Below, piece after piece: positions 1 to 6,422 of a DNA stretch of 12,273 bases. How positions within the stretch are numbered: position 1 is the first letter of the stretch; each line of letters starts with the position of its first letter. The translations under genes and the position numbers were made by a program. The notes under the pieces were generated by a model. That model was not told the DNA's origin and searched no databases. It was given only the letters and a program-made list of their open reading frames with translations. Origin of the DNA: Sphingomonadales bacterium (lineage in GTDB: Bacteria; Pseudomonadota; Alphaproteobacteria; Sphingomonadales; Sphingomonadaceae); contig JAGWUU010000063.1 in assembly GCA_028868335.1 (NCBI GenBank), positions 1 through 12,273 on the forward strand, written 5' to 3'.

Positions 1-764
1 ACCAGGATCTTCATCCGCTGCTTGTGGATGTTGTCGCGCCGGGCGTTGACGTTCCACACCCGCAGCACGGCCTGGAGATAGCTGAAGATCTGTCCGGTCG
101 GCAGGAAGTCGCGGATCTTGTGGGCGATGAACGGGGTGCGGCCCATGCCGCCGCCGGCATAGACCTCGAACCCGATCTCGCCCGCGTCGTTCCTGACGAT
201 GCGCAGCGCGAAGTCGTGCCAGCGCAGCGCGGCGCGATCGACCTTGGAGGCGATCACCGCGATCTTGAACTTGCGCGGCAGATAGCTGAATTCAGGCATG
301 AAATTGGTGATCTGGCGGATCACCTCGGCCCAGGGGCGGGGGTCCATGATCTCGTCCGCAGCGGCCCCGGCGTACTGATCGGCCGAGACGTTGCGCACGC
401 TTTCGCCGCTGGTCTGGATCGCATGCATCTCGACCGTGGCAAGCTCGGCCAGAAGGTCGGGCGCCTCTTCCAACTTGATCCAGTTGTACTGGATGTTCTG
501 CCGGGTGGTGAAATGGCCATAGCCGCGATCGTAGCGGCGGGCGATGTCGGCCAGCTTGCGCATCTGCACGGCGTTGAACGTCCCATAGGGGATCGCAACG
601 CGCAGCATGTAGGCGTGCAATTGCAGGTAGAGTCCGTTCTTGAGTCGCAGCGGCTTGAACTGGTCATCTGTCATGTGCCCAGCGATGCGGCGGCGGGTCT
701 GGTCGCGGAATTCCTCGACGCGGGCATCGACCATGGACTGGTCATATTGGTCGTACTTGTACAT
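1..764 (-). CDS. cysI: Nitrite/sulfite reductase, siroheme hemoprotein subunit (N-terminal 254 residues; runs off the window)
   Basis: Assimilatory reductase that carries six electrons to sulfite (or nitrite) through a coupled siroheme and [4Fe-4S] centre, giving sulfide for cysteine synthesis; cytoplasmic. The frame is open from the ATG at 764 to the window edge. Visible are the first ferredoxin-like half-domain with FTTRQNIQ (about residues 85-92), the substrate/siroheme motif TSGESVRNV (118-126), PEFSYLPRKFKIA (157-169) and YAGGGMGRTP (202-211), all typical of the NirA/CysI family. Family members are about 540-560 residues, so the C-terminal half with the four cluster cysteines lies outside. 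The start is set by MYKYDQYD and a 1-base TGATG overlap with the DUF2849 stop, which indicates translational coupling. The neighbouring SUMT makes the siroheme precursor, which favours sulfite over nitrite as substrate, but the sequence alone does not decide this. The gene symbol is by role. Confidence 0.9.
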   Translation of the reverse strand, partial: MYKYDQYDQSMVDARVEEFRDQTRRRIAGHMTDDQFKPLRLKNGLYLQLHAYMLRVAIPYGTFNAVQMRKLADIARRYDRGYGHFTTRQNIQYNWIKLEEAPDLLAELATVEMHAIQTSGESVRNVSADQYAGAAADEIMDPRPWAEVIRQITNFMPEFSYLPRKFKIAVIASKVDRAALRWHDFALRIVRNDAGEIGFEVYAGGGMGRTPFIAHKIRDFLPTGQIFSYLQAVLRVWNVNARRDNIHKQRMKIL

Positions 765-1060
765 CAGATCACCCAATTTCCCGCCGCAGGATCGGCAGGC
801 TTCAGTGTCAGGTCAGGGCGCACGGTCGGGCCGAGTGCGCGGATGCGGTCCTTGATGTGCGCCGGGCGCACACTGTCAGCTTCCTTGGTGGCGTCGATCG
901 CGTAGCCCCCGTTCACCCGTTGCGTCGCGATCTCGCGTGCGAGGATTGTGTCCGCATGGTCGCCCACATCCACCGCGTCTTCAACGTGGAGCGACCATTG
1001 CACGCCGTCCCACCAGGTGACGGCGCCGGTCTTGAGGTCATTTCCGGTTAGTATCTTCAC
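764..1060 (-). CDS. DUF2849 domain protein between cobA and sulfite reductase
   Basis: A 98-residue soluble protein with no signal peptide or membrane segment. It starts KILTGNDLKTGAVTWWDG and has a conserved-looking middle VNGGYAIDA (about residues 49-57), matching what I know of DUF2849, a small alphaproteobacterial family of unknown biochemical role. The start is GTG at 1060, overlapping the cobA stop by four bases (GTGA). Its stop overlaps the reductase ATG by one base. This tight sandwiching between the siroheme enzyme and the siroheme-dependent reductase suggests a job in sulfite reduction, such as an accessory subunit, electron-delivery partner or assembly factor. That role is inference from position only. 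No metal-binding or redox motif is evident, and the protein has no cysteine. Confidence 0.82.
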   Translation of the reverse strand: MKILTGNDLKTGAVTWWDGVQWSLHVEDAVDVGDHADTILAREIATQRVNGGYAIDATKEADSVRPAHIKDRIRALGPTVRPDLTLKPADPAAGNWVI

Positions 1061-1830
1061 TGCATGACCTCCAGCGCCAGGGTGCGCAGTTCGGTTTCGG
1101 GTTCGGCGCAGACTTCGCCGATGATGATTACCGCGGGGCTCTTGACCTTGCGGGCGTTGACCAGGGCGGGCAAACCGGCAAGCGATGCGCGCAGGACGCG
1201 CATCGCCGGGCGGGTAGCGTTCTCGATCACGGCGATCGGCATCTGCGGGGAAAGGCCGTCCGCGATGAGCTTTTCGGTGATTGCCTCAGCCGTGGCGACG
1301 CCCATGTAGATCACGAGAGTCCGCCCTTGCCCGGCAAGCCCGGCCCAGTTCTGATCGGTTAGCCCCTTGCATTGACCCGCAACGAAGCTGACCACAGAGG
1401 CGGCGCGGCGGTGGGTGAGGGGAAGCAGCGCGGCCGCGGCGGCACCGATCGCCGCGCTGATGCCGGGAACAACCTCTACCGGGACGCCAGCGGCGCGGCA
1501 GACTTCAGCCTCTTCGCCCCCGCGTCCGAAAATGAACGGATCGCCGCCCTTGAGGCGGACCACGTCGCGCCCGGCCAATGCCTCACGCACGAGAAGCGCA
1601 TTGATTTCCTCTTGCGCCATGGTGTGGCGCGAACGGCGTTTGGCGACCGAAACCAGCCGCGCCGAAGCCGAGGCCATGGCGAGGATCGCGGGGTCGACCA
1701 GCCCGTCGTGAACGATCAGGCTGGCGCGCATGATCAGGCGCGCGGCGCGCAAGGTCAGCAGGTCAGGATCGCCGGGACCGGCGCCGACCAGCCAGACCTT
1801 GCCGGGGGCTGTAGGGGCAGTGCTGCTCAT
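1057..1830 (-). CDS. cobA: Uroporphyrinogen-III C-methyltransferase (SUMT)
   Basis: Transfers two methyl groups from S-adenosylmethionine to uroporphyrinogen III (C2 and C7), giving precorrin-2, the branch point to siroheme and cobalamin. The 257 residues form a single tetrapyrrole methylase domain with the full family set: VGAGPGDPDLLT (15-26), HDGLVD (41-46), VRLKGGDPFIFGRGGEE (91-107), the SAM-loop PGISAA (122-127), THR (139-141) and ENATRP (203-208). It is a stand-alone methylase of normal length. The CysG-type dehydrogenase/ferrochelatase half is not fused and must lie elsewhere. The ATG at 1830 lies 63 bases after the mscS stop and has no strong Shine-Dalgarno sequence. The stop overlaps the DUF2849 GTG. 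Being in one run with sulfite reductase, its main product here is probably siroheme. A cobalamin role cannot be excluded. Confidence 0.93.
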   Translation of the reverse strand: MSSTAPTAPGKVWLVGAGPGDPDLLTLRAARLIMRASLIVHDGLVDPAILAMASASARLVSVAKRRSRHTMAQEEINALLVREALAGRDVVRLKGGDPFIFGRGGEEAEVCRAAGVPVEVVPGISAAIGAAAAALLPLTHRRAASVVSFVAGQCKGLTDQNWAGLAGQGRTLVIYMGVATAEAITEKLIADGLSPQMPIAVIENATRPAMRVLRASLAGLPALVNARKVKSPAVIIIGEVCAEPETELRTLALEVMQ

Positions 1831-1856
1831 GCTGAGGGACTTGGCGATTCATCGTC

Positions 1857-1882
1857 GCAAAGGCCAGCCACATTGCCTTTGC
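1857..1882 (-). other. Perfect 8-bp inverted repeat between mscS and cobA
   Basis: GCAAAGGC (1857-1864) and GCCTTTGC (1875-1882) are exact reverse complements around a 10-base loop, in the 63-base gap between the mscS stop (1894) and the cobA ATG (1830). Read on the minus strand no run of T follows, so a classical intrinsic terminator is unlikely. It may be an RNA hairpin in the cobA leader, a weak terminator or processing site, or an operator dyad. Seen directly; function unknown. Confidence 0.4.
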
Positions 1883-1893
1883 AGGGGATTAGG

Positions 1894-2835
1894 TCAGCTT
1901 TCCTTGCCCGAGCGCGGCGGGGGTGCAGGCCATTCCTTCACGTGAATGTCACGCTGCGGGTAGGGGAGTTGCACCCCGTTTTCACGGAACAGCTTGAGTA
2001 CCCGCTTGAGCAGGCCGGAGCGGATATTGCCGATCCCCTCCTCCGGATCGTCGACCCACAGCCGTACCTCGCATTGCAAGGCGCTCTCACCGAAATTGAG
2101 CAGCAGTACCGCGGGGGGCGGGTCGGCCAGCACGCGCGGCGTATCGAGCGCTGCCTGGATCATCAGCCTTTCTGCCAGTTCCATGTCACTATCATAGCCG
2201 ATTCCGACTGGCACCCGGATGCGAACATCGCGCGAGGAATAGGACCAGTTCTCAACCTGATTGATCATCAGGTTTTCGTTCGGGATCAGGAATTCCTTTT
2301 TGTCGCGGGTGACGACCGATACCGCCCTGATGCCGATCCGGCTGACCTGCCCGACAATGCTGTTTTTCCCATCGCTCACGGCGATGACGTCGCCCGGCTT
2401 GATCGAGCGGTCCATCAGCAGGATGATCCCGGCGATCAGGTTGCCGAAGGTTTTTTGCAGGCCGAACCCGACGGCAAGGCCGAAAGCGCCGGAAAACACC
2501 GTCATTGCCGTCAGGTTGATGCCGAGCAGGTCGAGCCCGGTGAAGATCGCAATGGCCCAGATCGCCAGGTTTGAAAGCTTTTCCGTCAGCGAGCGCTGGG
2601 CCGGACCAAGTGCCGTCCATCGCTCCAGCATCTTCGCCATGGCACGCGAGGCGAGGCGCGCGATGAAGATCAGGCTGACGACGATGATCAGCACGACCAG
2701 TATGGTCCATACTGAAACTCGCGTATTGCCGACGTCGAAGCCCCACGAATCGAGCAGCCTGACTATGTCGGCGATCGTGCGGTGGCGTGCGATCAGCTTG
2801 GTAGGTACGTCCGGCCTGATCGCGGGCAGCGTCAC
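1894..2835 (-). CDS. Small-conductance mechanosensitive channel (MscS family)
   Basis: Inner-membrane channel of the MscS type that opens under membrane tension and releases small solutes. The 313 residues carry three hydrophobic segments: about 41-61 (ILVVLIIVVSLIFIA), 87-109, and the pore-lining third helix 112-140. The last contains GAFGLAVGFGLQKTFGN, the Gly/Ala-packed signature, followed by IKPGDVI (145-151), which starts the beta domain. The C-terminal alpha/beta vestibule follows, with DKKEFLIPNENLM at about 178-190. Length and topology match a minimal E. coli MscS-like channel (about 286 residues). The start is GTG at 2835, overlapping the metC stop by four bases (GTGA). A longer open frame reaches 3135, but that part lies inside metC and is arginine-rich shadow translation. 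Placing an osmotic or export channel in a sulfur-metabolism run is unusual; coupling to metC suggests co-expression, perhaps for metabolite efflux (inference). Confidence 0.92.
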   Translation of the reverse strand: MTLPAIRPDVPTKLIARHRTIADIVRLLDSWGFDVGNTRVSVWTILVVLIIVVSLIFIARLASRAMAKMLERWTALGPAQRSLTEKLSNLAIWAIAIFTGLDLLGINLTAMTVFSGAFGLAVGFGLQKTFGNLIAGIILLMDRSIKPGDVIAVSDGKNSIVGQVSRIGIRAVSVVTRDKKEFLIPNENLMINQVENWSYSSRDVRIRVPVGIGYDSDMELAERLMIQAALDTPRVLADPPPAVLLLNFGESALQCEVRLWVDDPEEGIGNIRSGLLKRVLKLFRENGVQLPYPQRDIHVKEWPAPPPRSGKES

Positions 2836-4058
2836 GCGGCGTTCCAGGCGGCGAGGCCCGCCACCAGGTCTGCCATGAGATCGTCGGGATCTTCCAGGCC
2901 GATCGACAGGCGCACGCCGAAGCGGTCGGCCGGGTCCATCCCGGGTAGCGGCCACGCGCTGGCGGTGCGCAGTCCGGCCGGATCGACCGGGGTGACGAGG
3001 CTCTCGAAGCCACCCCAGGAATAGCCGATCCCGAACAGCCCGAGCGCATCGATGAAGGCATCGCGCGCGCCGGCATCCTTGCCCTTGAAGACGAAAGAGA
3101 AAAGTCCGCAGCCGCCGGTGAAATCGCGCGTCCACACATCATGGCCTGGCGATCCGGGCAGCATCGGGCTGAGCACGCGCGCCACTTCGGGGCGAGTGGC
3201 GAGCCACTCCGCCAGTGCCAGGGCACTTGCCGTCTCGTGCTTCAGTCGCACCCCCATGGTCCGCAGCCCGCGCAGCGCGAGCGATGCGTCGTCGGGCGAA
3301 ACAACTTGCCCCAGCGCTTGCGCGGTGCGGCGCAGCTTGCCGTAGTAGTCGGCACCGGCGCTGGCGCTACCGAGCATCAGGTCGGAATGGCCGCCGACAT
3401 GCTTGGTCAGGCTCATCACCGTGATGTCCGCGCCGCGCTGCAGTGCCGGAAAACCAAGCGGCCCAGCCCAAGTGTTGTCCAGAACCACTGTCGCTCCCCG
3501 CGTCCGCGCGGTGGCCGCGAGGGCGGGGACGTCCTGCACCTCAAGGGTCAGGCTGCCGGGGCTTTCCAAGAGGACCGCCCTGGTCCGATCACATGTTGCA
3601 GCCTCGAACGCGGCAGCGTCGGTCGGATCGAACCAGCGCGTCTCGATCCCGAAATCCTTGAGCAGCCCGCGCCCCATGATCCGGCTTGGCTCATAGGCAT
3701 TGTCGGTCATCAGCAGGACATCGCCGGGGCGGAGTACTGCCAGCAGCGCACCCGCTATCGCCGCGACGCCTGACGGGTAGAGCATGGTTCCTGTCGCGCC
3801 CGGCTCAAGCGCAGTCAGCGCGTCAGCCAGGGCCCATTGGGTCGGCGCGCCCCGCCGTCCATAGTAGAAATGGCCGTCCTCGTTTGGCTTGCCTTGCTTC
3901 AGCGCCTTGCTGTCCGGGTAAAGGTGGGTCGAGGCGCGCCATACCGGCGGATTGACCACCGAGCCGGGCTCAGGCGGAGTGCCGGTCCATTCGGGCTTGC
4001 GCCCGGCGGTTACGAGCCGGGTGCCGGGCGAAAGCTTGTCTGATGAGTTGTCAGCCAC
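2832..4058 (-). CDS. metC: Cystathionine beta-lyase (PLP-dependent, MetC type)
   Basis: Cleaves cystathionine to homocysteine, pyruvate and ammonia in methionine synthesis; a cytoplasmic PLP enzyme of the Cys/Met metabolism (fold type I) family. Numbered from the TTG at 4070, key features are YGRRG (70-74, phosphate-binding Tyr/Arg of the neighbouring subunit), YPSGVAA (98-104), NAYEPSR (124-130), LLESPGSLTLEVQDVPA (167-183), LDNTWAGPLGF (197-207) and the PLP lysine K223 in SLTKHVGGHSD. AYEPS and ESPGS are MetC-like rather than cystathionine gamma-synthase-like. About 408 residues compare with 395 in E. coli. No ATG is near. I prefer GTG at 4058, 12 bases after a GGGGGA sequence; TTG at 4070 touches that sequence and is less likely. 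The stop overlaps the mscS GTG. The upstream neighbour is the SseA-like sulfurtransferase, 61 bases away, with a strong hairpin between. An L-cysteine desulfhydrase side activity is possible. Confidence 0.92.
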   Translation of the reverse strand: MADNSSDKLSPGTRLVTAGRKPEWTGTPPEPGSVVNPPVWRASTHLYPDSKALKQGKPNEDGHFYYGRRGAPTQWALADALTALEPGATGTMLYPSGVAAIAGALLAVLRPGDVLLMTDNAYEPSRIMGRGLLKDFGIETRWFDPTDAAAFEAATCDRTRAVLLESPGSLTLEVQDVPALAATARTRGATVVLDNTWAGPLGFPALQRGADITVMSLTKHVGGHSDLMLGSASAGADYYGKLRRTAQALGQVVSPDDASLALRGLRTMGVRLKHETASALALAEWLATRPEVARVLSPMLPGSPGHDVWTRDFTGGCGLFSFVFKGKDAGARDAFIDALGLFGIGYSWGGFESLVTPVDPAGLRTASAWPLPGMDPADRFGVRLSIGLEDPDDLMADLVAGLAAWNAA

Positions 4059-4071
4059 AGCGCAAATCAAT

Positions 4072-4095
4072 CCCCCGCCCGTAAGCGGACGGGGG
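4072..4095 (-). terminator. GC-rich hairpin between sulfurtransferase gene and metC
   Basis: CCCCCGCCCG (4072-4081) pairs with CGGACGGGGG (4086-4095) with one C/A mismatch and a four-base loop TAAG. It begins 25 bases after the sulfurtransferase stop. On the minus strand it is followed only by a weak T-rich stretch (ATTGATTTG), so termination would be partial. The distal arm also contains the only purine-rich ribosome-binding candidate for metC, so the hairpin could instead limit metC translation or act as an attenuator. The hairpin is seen directly; its function is inferred. Confidence 0.5.
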
Positions 4096-4119
4096 AAAAG
4101 AAGGCCAGTTCAACCGGTA

Positions 4120-4965
4120 TCACGCCGCTGCGCCGGTTTCCTTGGGGGTGACGGGATCGGCACCCCATTCGGTCCAACTGCCATCGTATAGCGCAGTGTC
4201 GCTCTTGCCCAGCAGGTGCATCGCGAACAGCACCACCGCGGCCGTGACGCCGCTGTTGCAGGTGGTGATCACCGGCTTGTCCAGGTCAACCCCAGCATCA
4301 GCGAACACCTGCTTGAGATCCGCCGCGCTCTTGAAGGTGCCGTCGGCATTGTACAGGGCCGAGAACGGCACGTTGCGCGATCCGGGGATATGGCCCGATG
4401 CCATGTTGGGGCGAGGATCGGCTTCCTCGCCAGTGAAGCGCGCCGCGGCGCGTGCATCGACCACCTGCTCACCCTTGCTGTGCAGGTTGGCGAGCATGTC
4501 GGCCTTCGACCGCACGTTCTTGTCGTCCTGCCAGGCGGTGAAGTGACGGTGACGCAAGGTTTCCTTGCCCTGGACGATTGGACGACCTTCGGCTTTCCAC
4601 TTGGCGATCCCGCCATCGAGAATCGCAACATCGTGCGCGCCGAACATCTTGAGCATGAACCAGGCGCGCGCCGCGGTTTTCACGGCGCTGTCGTCGTAAA
4701 GCACGATACGGCTGCCATCGCCCAAGCCCAGCGATTGCATGCGGCTGGCGAACTTCTCGGCCGGAGGCAAGGTGTTCTCCACCGGCGAGCTTGTGTCGAC
4801 AAGATCCGCCAGATCCATGAACACCGCGCCGGGGATATGGCCGGCTTCGTACTCCGCCTGCGCATCGCGGCCGGTGCCGGGCAGGTGGCGGGTGCAATCG
4901 ACGATCCGAAGGTCGCTTGCCCCCATTTCGTTGGCCAGCCATTCGGTTGAAACAAGACTATCCAT
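4120..4965 (-). CDS. sseA: 3-mercaptopyruvate sulfurtransferase / rhodanese (SseA type)
   Basis: Two-domain rhodanese that moves a sulfane sulfur from 3-mercaptopyruvate (or thiosulfate) to a thiol acceptor or cyanide; cytoplasmic. The 281 residues equal the E. coli SseA length. The N-terminal inactive rhodanese domain spans about 1-135 (EYEAGHIPGAVFMD, VLYDD, LDGGIAKWKAEGR). The C-terminal catalytic domain spans about 150-275 (ASGHIPGSRNVPFSA, then C236 in CNSGVTA, then YDGSWTEWG). A Ser-Gly-Val-Thr loop after the cysteine points to mercaptopyruvate rather than the CRKGVT loop of thiosulfate rhodaneses. Asn at the second loop position, where E. coli has Gly, is a variant. The start is ATG at 4965, with AGGAGG (4975-4980) nine bases upstream. 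The open frame reaches 5040, but the extra residues lack support. It precedes metC in the same direction; the hairpin at 4072-4095 may separate their expression. Confidence 0.92.
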   Translation of the reverse strand: MDSLVSTEWLANEMGASDLRIVDCTRHLPGTGRDAQAEYEAGHIPGAVFMDLADLVDTSSPVENTLPPAEKFASRMQSLGLGDGSRIVLYDDSAVKTAARAWFMLKMFGAHDVAILDGGIAKWKAEGRPIVQGKETLRHRHFTAWQDDKNVRSKADMLANLHSKGEQVVDARAAARFTGEEADPRPNMASGHIPGSRNVPFSALYNADGTFKSAADLKQVFADAGVDLDKPVITTCNSGVTAAVVLFAMHLLGKSDTALYDGSWTEWGADPVTPKETGAAA

Positions 4966-5092
4966 TACTCGCGTCCTCCTCGCGTCCCGCTTGCGCGGGC
5001 AATCCTCCGGCAACGCCCCTCTCGCTGCAACTGCGAACAAGGTTAGCGGTGCATTTGCGCGGCGTCGAGGGGGGAATCGGTCTGCGTTTGGT

Positions 5093-6319
5093 CTAATTTA
5101 CCGCGCGCTGGCCAAGGCGCGAATAGGTGCGCGGGCCAAGATCGAGCCGGAATGGACGCAGCGCGGCGCCGGGATTCTCGGGCAATTCGCCGACCACGAA
5201 GGTCTGTACGCTCACCATCGGACCACCTTCCGGCGTACTCGCTTCCACCCGAAGGCGGGCGAGCGGCACGAAGTAGGTGGCGGTGCCTGCGCGAATCGGT
5301 GTGACCTCGCCCAGCGGCAGGCGAAAGTCTCCGGTGAACTCCGCGCTTTCGCCGGGGGCAAGTGCGACCAGGGCGTGACGAAGCTCAAGCCTGTTGCCGT
5401 CGCTGGCGATCTGCCGATCGGGCGGGAGCGAGGCATGGGCCGAAACCATGTCACCCTCGATCGCCAGTGCCGATAGCGGATGCTCGCTGCGATTCGTGAC
5501 CACCAGCCGGTAATTGAGGGTGGTCGCCATCAGCGAGGCGATCATCCGTGTTGCTTCAAGCGCAATTTCGAGCTTGGCCGCATGGTTCGCCACCGCAACG
5601 GCGGGCACCACTGGTTGAACAGGTGCGGGCGAGGGCGCTTGCTTGTCGGGACCAGGGGGTGGGAGTGGGGCGGCACGCGGCACGGTCGTTGATGGAGGCA
5701 ACGGCGCTGCATCGGAAATCATCGCGGGTTCGAATGCGCCGTCTTCCGACGGCTCCTTTCGCCTTCGCAGCGCATAGCCAGCCGCTCCGCCAAGCAGCAG
5801 CAGGCCCAGTCCGCCGCCGAGCCACGGCAACCAGTCCGGCAGGTCGGACGTTGCCGCGGCCGGAACCGAGCTTGCACCGGCAACCGGGGGTAGTGTCGAA
5901 TCCGACGCAGAGGGAATTGGCAGCGGGGCCACGACAGCCGGACTCTGGCCCAGCGGTGGCGCAGTTGTTGCAGGAACGGGAGTGGATGAGGCGGGCGCGG
6001 TAGCGGGCCGTGCTTGCTTCACGACGGTTCTGGGTTGTGCCGGCGCGTGTGAAGGTGCGGCGCTGGGCACGATCACCGGGGCGGGGGCAATACTGGGAGC
6101 AACCGTCGGCGTTGCGCTCGGCTGCGGGGTCGTGCGCAGCGCTGGCGCATCGGGATCGACCGGGCCTTGCGCCTTCGGATTGGGCGCGGTGGTCGCGCCG
6201 GGAAGGCGATAGTCGTTGACCGTTTGCGCGAAAAGCGCCGCGGGCGCCAGGGCGAATGCCAGCGTTCCAGCCGCCGCCGTTATTCGCCCCGTCCGCACCG
6301 AATTTCCTTTCACCCGCAT
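5093..6319 (-). CDS. Proline-rich single-pass membrane protein of unknown function
   Basis: Not recognised as a named family. From the ATG at 6319 it has 408 residues. A likely signal peptide covers residues 1-31 (basic start, hydrophobic AAAGTLAFALAPAALFA). A Pro/Ala/Thr/Ser-rich low-complexity region follows at about 40-160. One membrane helix lies at about 165-184 (LGGGLGLLLLGGAAGYAL), ended by RRRK. A second Pro-rich linker runs from about 190 to 242. The C-terminal 165 residues are folded-looking, with beta-strand patterns (LNYRLVVTNRSEHPLSAL, FRLPLGEV, TYFVPLARLRVEA) and no catalytic motif. If the signal peptide is cleaved, the first Pro-rich part is periplasmic and the C-terminal domain cytoplasmic. 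Alternatives are an uncleaved anchor with inverted topology, or the GTG at 6313 as start. It is divergent from queF and 127 bases upstream of sseA. The C-terminal domain resembles an immunoglobulin-like beta-sandwich, but that is a guess. Confidence 0.75.
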   Translation of the reverse strand: MRVKGNSVRTGRITAAAGTLAFALAPAALFAQTVNDYRLPGATTAPNPKAQGPVDPDAPALRTTPQPSATPTVAPSIAPAPVIVPSAAPSHAPAQPRTVVKQARPATAPASSTPVPATTAPPLGQSPAVVAPLPIPSASDSTLPPVAGASSVPAAATSDLPDWLPWLGGGLGLLLLGGAAGYALRRRKEPSEDGAFEPAMISDAAPLPPSTTVPRAAPLPPPGPDKQAPSPAPVQPVVPAVAVANHAAKLEIALEATRMIASLMATTLNYRLVVTNRSEHPLSALAIEGDMVSAHASLPPDRQIASDGNRLELRHALVALAPGESAEFTGDFRLPLGEVTPIRAGTATYFVPLARLRVEASTPEGGPMVSVQTFVVGELPENPGAALRPFRLDLGPRTYSRLGQRAVN

Positions 6320-6367
6320 CCCGTCAGCCCGCGCTAACCTTTCGTCCTCTGAATAGGAAGTGAATTG

Positions 6368-6383
6368 GCCGGTTCCAACCGGC
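6368..6383. promoter_or_regulatory. Dyad in the divergent gap between the proline-rich gene and queF
   Basis: GCCGGTT and AACCGGC are exact reverse complements separated by CC, giving a 16-base dyad 39 bases upstream of the chosen queF ATG. It lies in the about 100-base gap from which the two genes diverge. It could be an operator or a small leader hairpin. I could not place convincing -35/-10 boxes. The dyad is seen directly; its function is unknown. Confidence 0.3.
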
Positions 6384-6422
6384 GACTTGTATCGGGCACG
6401 CGATGGGCGCATGGCGCGTGGC

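Noticed and set aside
24..905. A 293-codon plus-strand open frame opposite the reductase and DUF2849 genes
   Set aside because: It is antisense to two genes with clear family motifs; its composition is typical of a GC-rich complementary frame and shows no domain.
1372..2574. A 400-codon plus-strand open frame
   Set aside because: It spans the antisense of cobA, the gap and mscS, is rich in Arg/Asp/Gln without motif, and both opposite genes are certain.
2836..3135. N-terminal extension of the MscS protein by 100 residues
   Set aside because: It lies wholly inside metC, is Arg/Gly/Pro-rich shadow translation, and the GTGA overlap at 2832-2835 gives a normal-length channel.
4059..4119. SAM-type riboswitch ahead of metC
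   Set aside because: The 60-base gap is filled by one simple hairpin and is too short and simple for the SAM aptamers I know.
4986..4999. 5-bp stem (CCCGC/GCGGG, loop TTGC) in the sseA leader
   Set aside because: Too short to separate from chance in GC-rich DNA, although it lies just upstream of the ribosome-binding site.
6320..6422. preQ1 riboswitch ahead of queF
   Set aside because: No preQ1 aptamer-like hairpin with an A-rich tail next to a ribosome-binding site; only a short dyad is present.
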